Positions 60,699-64,000 of a stretch of DNA of 64,000 nucleotides are shown here, in pieces. The number at the start of each line of letters is the position of its first letter. The stretch's first letter is position 1. Origin of the DNA: Bradyrhizobium sp. WSM471 (GTDB taxonomy: Bacteria; Pseudomonadota; Alphaproteobacteria; Rhizobiales; Xanthobacteraceae); assembly GCF_000244915.1 (NCBI RefSeq), contig NZ_CM001442.1:7080012-7144011 (forward strand), given 5' to 3'. The notes under the pieces are model-generated. The model was not told where the DNA came from. It searched no databases and saw only the letters and a program-made list of their open reading frames with translations. A program made the position numbers and the translations under genes.

Positions 60699-62038
60699 TT
60701 TTGGCGGGCGACGCTGACGGTGCGTGAGGCGGCGCGCGCCTGCTCGGACGGGAACCCCCGCGCGAGCCGCGCCTCGCTCGCGCGCAGCATCGCCGTTTCG
60801 AGCTTGCCTTGCTGCGATCCATCCAGGGCGCAAGCGAAAATCCGATAGAATTGCGCGCCATCATAGGCAACCAGCAGCAGGTCGACCCCCGCGTTGATGG
60901 CTTCCACGACGGCCTGGCAGACGTCGTGCTGGTAGATCGCCCCCATCACGAGATCGTCGGTCATGACGACGCCCTGATAGCCCCATTTGTCGCGAATGAT
61001 CCCCTCGACGACACGCTTCGAATGCGAGGCGGCGCGATCGGGATCGACGGCCGTGAGCGTGACGTGGCCGACCATGAGCGCGCTGCGCGAATGCGACAGC
61101 ACCTCGCGGAACGGAAGCCAGTCGGTTGCTTCCAACTCCTTCACCGGCGTGTCGAGATTGGCGCTGAAATGATGCGTGTCGGTGCGCACGCGCCCGATGC
61201 CGGGAAAATGCTTGAGCGTGGCGCCGACGCCGGATTGCTCCAGCCCGCGCACATAAGCGCGCGCGATCGCGCCGACGACGGCCGGATCGGTCGCAATCGC
61301 GCGCTGACCGATGAGTGTGTGGAAGTCGAGACGATTGCGCCGGCCCGGCGGCTTGAGATCGAGCACCGGCGCGAGATTGAGGTTGACACCGAGCCCGGCG
61401 AGTTCACGTCCGTGGATGCGGCCGAACTCTGCCGCTTTGGCCTGTTGGTCATCGGGGGCAAGCCCGGCAAGCGTCGCCAGCGCCGGCAGCTTCGTCAGCG
61501 GCGGCGCAAGGTGCCCGACGATGCCGCCCTCCTGGTCCGCGGCCACGACCAGCGGCGGCAGGCCGGCGGCTCGCCGCTTGCCCTGGAGCGCCGCGATCTC
61601 GGCACGCAGCGCCTCGACGGACCGGCTCCGGATGTTGTGCCGGGTGACGTAGACGCCGCCGATCAAGCCCTGCTCGGCAAGACGCGCGACCTCGGCAAAA
61701 GAGGAATAGCCGACCATGAAGTGAGGTCCGAGCTGACGCGCCTCGGCCGCACTGGCGGCAAGAACATCGTGCTTGCGCAGTTCAAATTTCAGGTGCGCCG
61801 CCGACATCAGGAGTGGCGGAACGCACCAGAGCATGACGAGCAGCTTGCCCGGGATGCTGCGCCAACGGCCGCGGTGCAGCAGCACGATGACGATTACGAT
61901 GCTTGTGACGACAATCGCGATGTTTCCGACGCCGCGCAGCACGAGAAGATAGGGGTCGTTCTTGTTCGCGGCCGCAAATGCGACGAGAGGCGCGGCAAGC
62001 CAGAGCAGGATGAGACCGGTGCGGTTGAGGAGCTGCAT
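60695..62038 (-). CDS. membrane-anchored glycoside hydrolase family 3 protein (NagZ-like)
   Basis: A 447-residue protein. The first 85 residues hold about three membrane helices (GLILLWLAAPLVAFAA, NIAIVVTSIVIVIVLL, KLLVMLWCVPPLLMSA). The rest is a GH3 TIM-barrel: VAADQEGGIVGHL, LGVNLNLAPVLDL, ATLKHFPGIG and RVRTDTHHFSANL (His), then GVVMTDDLVMGAI with the catalytic Asp. It resembles beta-N-acetylglucosaminidases, here tethered to the membrane. It converges with the binding protein gene by 4 bases. Confidence 0.88.
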   Translation of the reverse strand: MQLLNRTGLILLWLAAPLVAFAAANKNDPYLLVLRGVGNIAIVVTSIVIVIVLLHRGRWRSIPGKLLVMLWCVPPLLMSAAHLKFELRKHDVLAASAAEARQLGPHFMVGYSSFAEVARLAEQGLIGGVYVTRHNIRSRSVEALRAEIAALQGKRRAAGLPPLVVAADQEGGIVGHLAPPLTKLPALATLAGLAPDDQQAKAAEFGRIHGRELAGLGVNLNLAPVLDLKPPGRRNRLDFHTLIGQRAIATDPAVVGAIARAYVRGLEQSGVGATLKHFPGIGRVRTDTHHFSANLDTPVKELEATDWLPFREVLSHSRSALMVGHVTLTAVDPDRAASHSKRVVEGIIRDKWGYQGVVMTDDLVMGAIYQHDVCQAVVEAINAGVDLLLVAYDGAQFYRIFACALDGSQQGKLETAMLRASEARLARGFPSEQARAASRTVSVARQN

Positions 62039-62189
62039 GATGCGTCACGCCCAAGGTGATGTGTGCATCGCACCTATCAAAGCGATCTGCGCCGCGTAAG
62101 GACCAAAAGCGCGTCTGCACATAATCTGCAAAAGACTCCTGAAGCCATGCAGACGACGATCCCGCCTTCTGCACAAACGACGTTCAGAC

Positions 62190-62212
62190 TTCGTGATGCC
62201 ACCATTCACGAA
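62190..62212. promoter_or_regulatory. candidate dyad upstream of the DUF4173-type gene
   Basis: TTCGTGA (62190-62196) and TCACGAA (62206-62212) form a perfect 7+7 dyad with a 9-base gap, 14 bases before the proposed start. It may bind a regulator of this gene; the response regulator cut by the window end is a candidate. Confidence 0.35.
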
Positions 62213-62225
62213 AGGCCATTTGAAC

Positions 62226-63716
62226 ATGACGAGCCTGGCTTCGACGATAGCAGCGGACCTCCAGCCGATCAGGCCTTCCTCCATTCTTGCCAAGCTTGGC
62301 CTCGCACTGGCACTGGTTGCGCTCGCCGACTGGCTGTTCTATGGCCCGCGTATCGGGCTATCGCTGACCCTCTTTGCGATCGCGACGGCTTGCGTGTCGG
62401 TGCTGTTCAATCATGCGGCACTGGACCTGCGACGCGGCATCACCAGCACGGCCATTCTCGTCGCCGGTCTCGTGCCGGCGACAGAGGAGCTCAACACGCT
62501 GTCCTTCCTGATCCTCGTCGCGGCGCTGCTGATGGCGCTGCTGCTCGCAACTAATTCGAAGACGACGGACCTCGCGGACCGCGCCCGGGCGCTACGAAAC
62601 TTTGTCCTGTTTGGTCCCTTCAGGGTCTTCCCCGAAGCACTTCAAATCTTCAACATGTCCGCACTCACTCGGAGCATCGCACTCTGGCTTCTGCCTGCAG
62701 TGCTGAGCACTGTCTTCATCGCACTGTTCGCCGCAGCCAATCCGCTGATCGAGCAGTGGGTGTTCCTGCTCGATCCAAAGCTCATCCTCGACTATGTCAG
62801 CATCCCGCGCGTGCTGTTCTGGACCATGATGCTGGCGCTGGTCTGGCCGTTCATCCATGTGCGCTGGCGGCGCAGGACGATTCCCACCACGACGGTCGTC
62901 GATGGCTTTGTGCCGCCGCCGCTGCCGTCCCAAGTCTCGGCTCAGTTCCTGGGCCCCTCCACCATCCTGCGCTCGCTGATCCTGTTCAACCTGCTGTTCG
63001 CTGCGCAATCGATCCTCGACGGTATCTATCTCTGGGGGCATGTCGCGCTGCCGACTAATTTGACCTATGCGGCCTATGCCCATCGCGGCGCCTATCCGCT
63101 GATCGCGACCGCGCTCCTCGCCGCCGCCTTCGTGCTGGTGGCGATGCGCCCGGGCGGTCCGGCGGAGAAATCGAAGATCATCCGGCCGCTGGTGTATCTC
63201 TGGGTGGGACAGAACGTCCTGCTCGTCGCCTCCTCCATCCTTCGCCTCGACCTTTACGTCGACATCTACATGCTGACCTATTGGCGCATCGCGGCCTTCA
63301 TCTGGATGGGGCTGGTGGCGCTCGGGCTGATCCTGATCGTCGCCCGCATCGTCCTCGACAGGTCCAACCAATGGCTCGTCGGCGCCAATCTGATCGCGTT
63401 AACGATCGCGCTGTATGGCTGCTCGCTGGTGAACTTCGACGCGTTCATCGCCGACTATAATCTGAGCCACAGCAACGAAATGTCGGGGAAGGGCTTGAGC
63501 ATCGACGCCAACTATCTCCTCACACTCGGGCCGCAGGCGCTGCCTGCCCTCGACAAGGTCATCGCTCATCGCCCGGGCGACAACTGCCTTGTGTCGCGGC
63601 GCGATCGGCTTGTAGAAGTCCACCGTCAGGATCTGGCCTGGCGGAGCTGGAGCTTCAGGAACTGGCGGCTCCAGCGCAGGCTGGACGCCCTGGCGAAAGC
63701 TCGGTCGGCGGGCTGA
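62226..63716 (+). CDS. polytopic membrane protein, DUF4173/DUF4153-like
   Basis: A 496-residue membrane protein with about ten hydrophobic segments (for example LGLALALVALADWLFYGP, GITSTAILVAGLVPATEEL) and the segment YWRIAAFIWMGLVALGLILI near the end. The closing third has NYLLTLGPQALPALDKVI and a hydrophilic C-terminus. The family function is unknown. ATG at 62226 is used; 62193 is possible. It precedes a response regulator by 20 bases, so the two are likely cotranscribed. Confidence 0.82.
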   Translation: MTSLASTIAADLQPIRPSSILAKLGLALALVALADWLFYGPRIGLSLTLFAIATACVSVLFNHAALDLRRGITSTAILVAGLVPATEELNTLSFLILVAALLMALLLATNSKTTDLADRARALRNFVLFGPFRVFPEALQIFNMSALTRSIALWLLPAVLSTVFIALFAAANPLIEQWVFLLDPKLILDYVSIPRVLFWTMMLALVWPFIHVRWRRRTIPTTTVVDGFVPPPLPSQVSAQFLGPSTILRSLILFNLLFAAQSILDGIYLWGHVALPTNLTYAAYAHRGAYPLIATALLAAAFVLVAMRPGGPAEKSKIIRPLVYLWVGQNVLLVASSILRLDLYVDIYMLTYWRIAAFIWMGLVALGLILIVARIVLDRSNQWLVGANLIALTIALYGCSLVNFDAFIADYNLSHSNEMSGKGLSIDANYLLTLGPQALPALDKVIAHRPGDNCLVSRRDRLVEVHRQDLAWRSWSFRNWRLQRRLDALAKARSAG

Positions 63717-63736
63717 CGAAGCAGCGGAGAGATTCT

Positions 63737-64000
63737 TGGCGCATCGCATTCTCATCGTCGACGACGAAGGCCATATCCGCGAGGTCATCCGCGTCGCTTT
63801 GAGGAAAGCCGGCATGGACGTCATCGAGGCGCGCGACGGCAAGGAGGCGCTGACCCGCTTTGCCGCCGATAGGCCTGACCTGATCGTACTCGACATCGGC
63901 ATGCCCGAATTCGACGGCCTCGACGTCTGCCGCGAGGTGCGCAAAGCCTCCGACGTGCCGATCCTGTTCCTGTCGGCCCGCGACGAGGAGATCGACCGCA
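63737..64000 (+). CDS. response regulator, cut by window end
   Basis: The N-terminal 88 residues of a two-component response regulator. The acidic pocket is in ILIVDDEGHI, the phosphorylation Asp in DLIVLDIGMPEFDG, and the Thr/Ser site in ILFLSARDEEID. The start is TTG with GGAGAGA upstream. The output domain lies beyond the window. It follows the DUF4173-type membrane protein gene by 20 bases. Confidence 0.92.

Noticed and set aside
1..64000. Search by eye for CRISPR arrays, tRNA, rRNA, integrase or toxin-antitoxin genes
   Set aside because: No regular short direct repeats, no cloverleaf with a CCA-like end and no matching protein families were seen.

Overview
The window looks like chromosome of a Bradyrhizobium-type alphaproteobacterium. 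This is inferred from the high GC content, the gene families present (Bug-type tricarboxylate binding protein, indolepyruvate oxidoreductase fusion, Omp25/31-type porin, aapP-like ABC transporter) and several REP-like dyad repeats between genes. No rRNA, tRNA, CRISPR array, phage module or plasmid origin was seen. The only intact mobile element is an IS1182-type insertion sequence at about 51.0-52.55 kb. A REP-associated (RAYT) transposase lies at 1.7-2.2 kb.

Layout. 0-6.6 kb: an edge-truncated secreted protein, a Bug-type binding protein, a small hypothetical protein, the RAYT with its two REP repeats, then a LysR regulator divergent from an SDR-pirin-WrbA run (a quinone/electrophile stress type of gene set) and a PIMT-like methyltransferase. 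6.7-17.4 kb: an exopolysaccharide locus with a CelD/BcsL-type acetyltransferase, an O-antigen-ligase/ExoQ-like polymerase, three glycosyltransferases, a SAM methyltransferase, a Wzc/ExoP-like chain-length protein whose kinase P-loop lacks the lysine, and a WecB/TagA/CpsF transferase. Three TTAA-N7-TTAA-like sites lie in its intergenic regions. 17.7-22.1 kb: a hypothetical protein and a 1371-residue protein with five GAF repeats plus GGDEF and EAL domains. 22.4-25.6 kb: a catabolic set of Ldh-family dehydrogenase, flavin monooxygenase and FAH-family hydrolase.

25.7-31.3 kb: an Lrp/AsnC regulator divergent from a fused indolepyruvate ferredoxin oxidoreductase, followed by an amidase. 31.3-35.9 kb: a LysR regulator divergent from emrA-emrB-like efflux genes and an AhpD-like protein. 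The same GAYAATC-N16-GATTATC operator occurs at the LysR, emrA and emrB promoters, with one mismatch at emrB. 36-43.4 kb: a class IV (D-amino acid) aminotransferase, a polar amino acid ABC transporter, an M20 peptidase and a second flavin monooxygenase. 43.5-50.9 kb: a benzoylformate-decarboxylase-like ThDP enzyme, a GFA-like protein, an old-yellow-enzyme reductase, an outer membrane barrel protein, an aldehyde dehydrogenase and an SDR.

51-55.5 kb: the IS, inserted into a REP-like dyad with a 5-bp CTCAG duplication, then a zinc-ribbon protein and a Rieske protein next to two paralogous amidohydrolases. 55.7-57.4 kb: a YiaA-like membrane protein, a PspA homologue and a divergent TetR regulator with three stacked palindromes between them. 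57.5-64 kb: dihydropyrimidinase, an orphan Tat-exported binding protein, a membrane-anchored GH3 enzyme, a DUF4173-type membrane protein and the start of a response regulator cut by the window end.

Most of the window is ordinary accessory metabolism and surface-polysaccharide biology. The strongest unexplained signals are regulatory and repeat structures: the three-site LysR operator, the three-palindrome PspA/TetR operator, the TTAA-type sites of the polysaccharide locus, and at least six families of intergenic dyads, one carrying a RAYT and another split by an IS.
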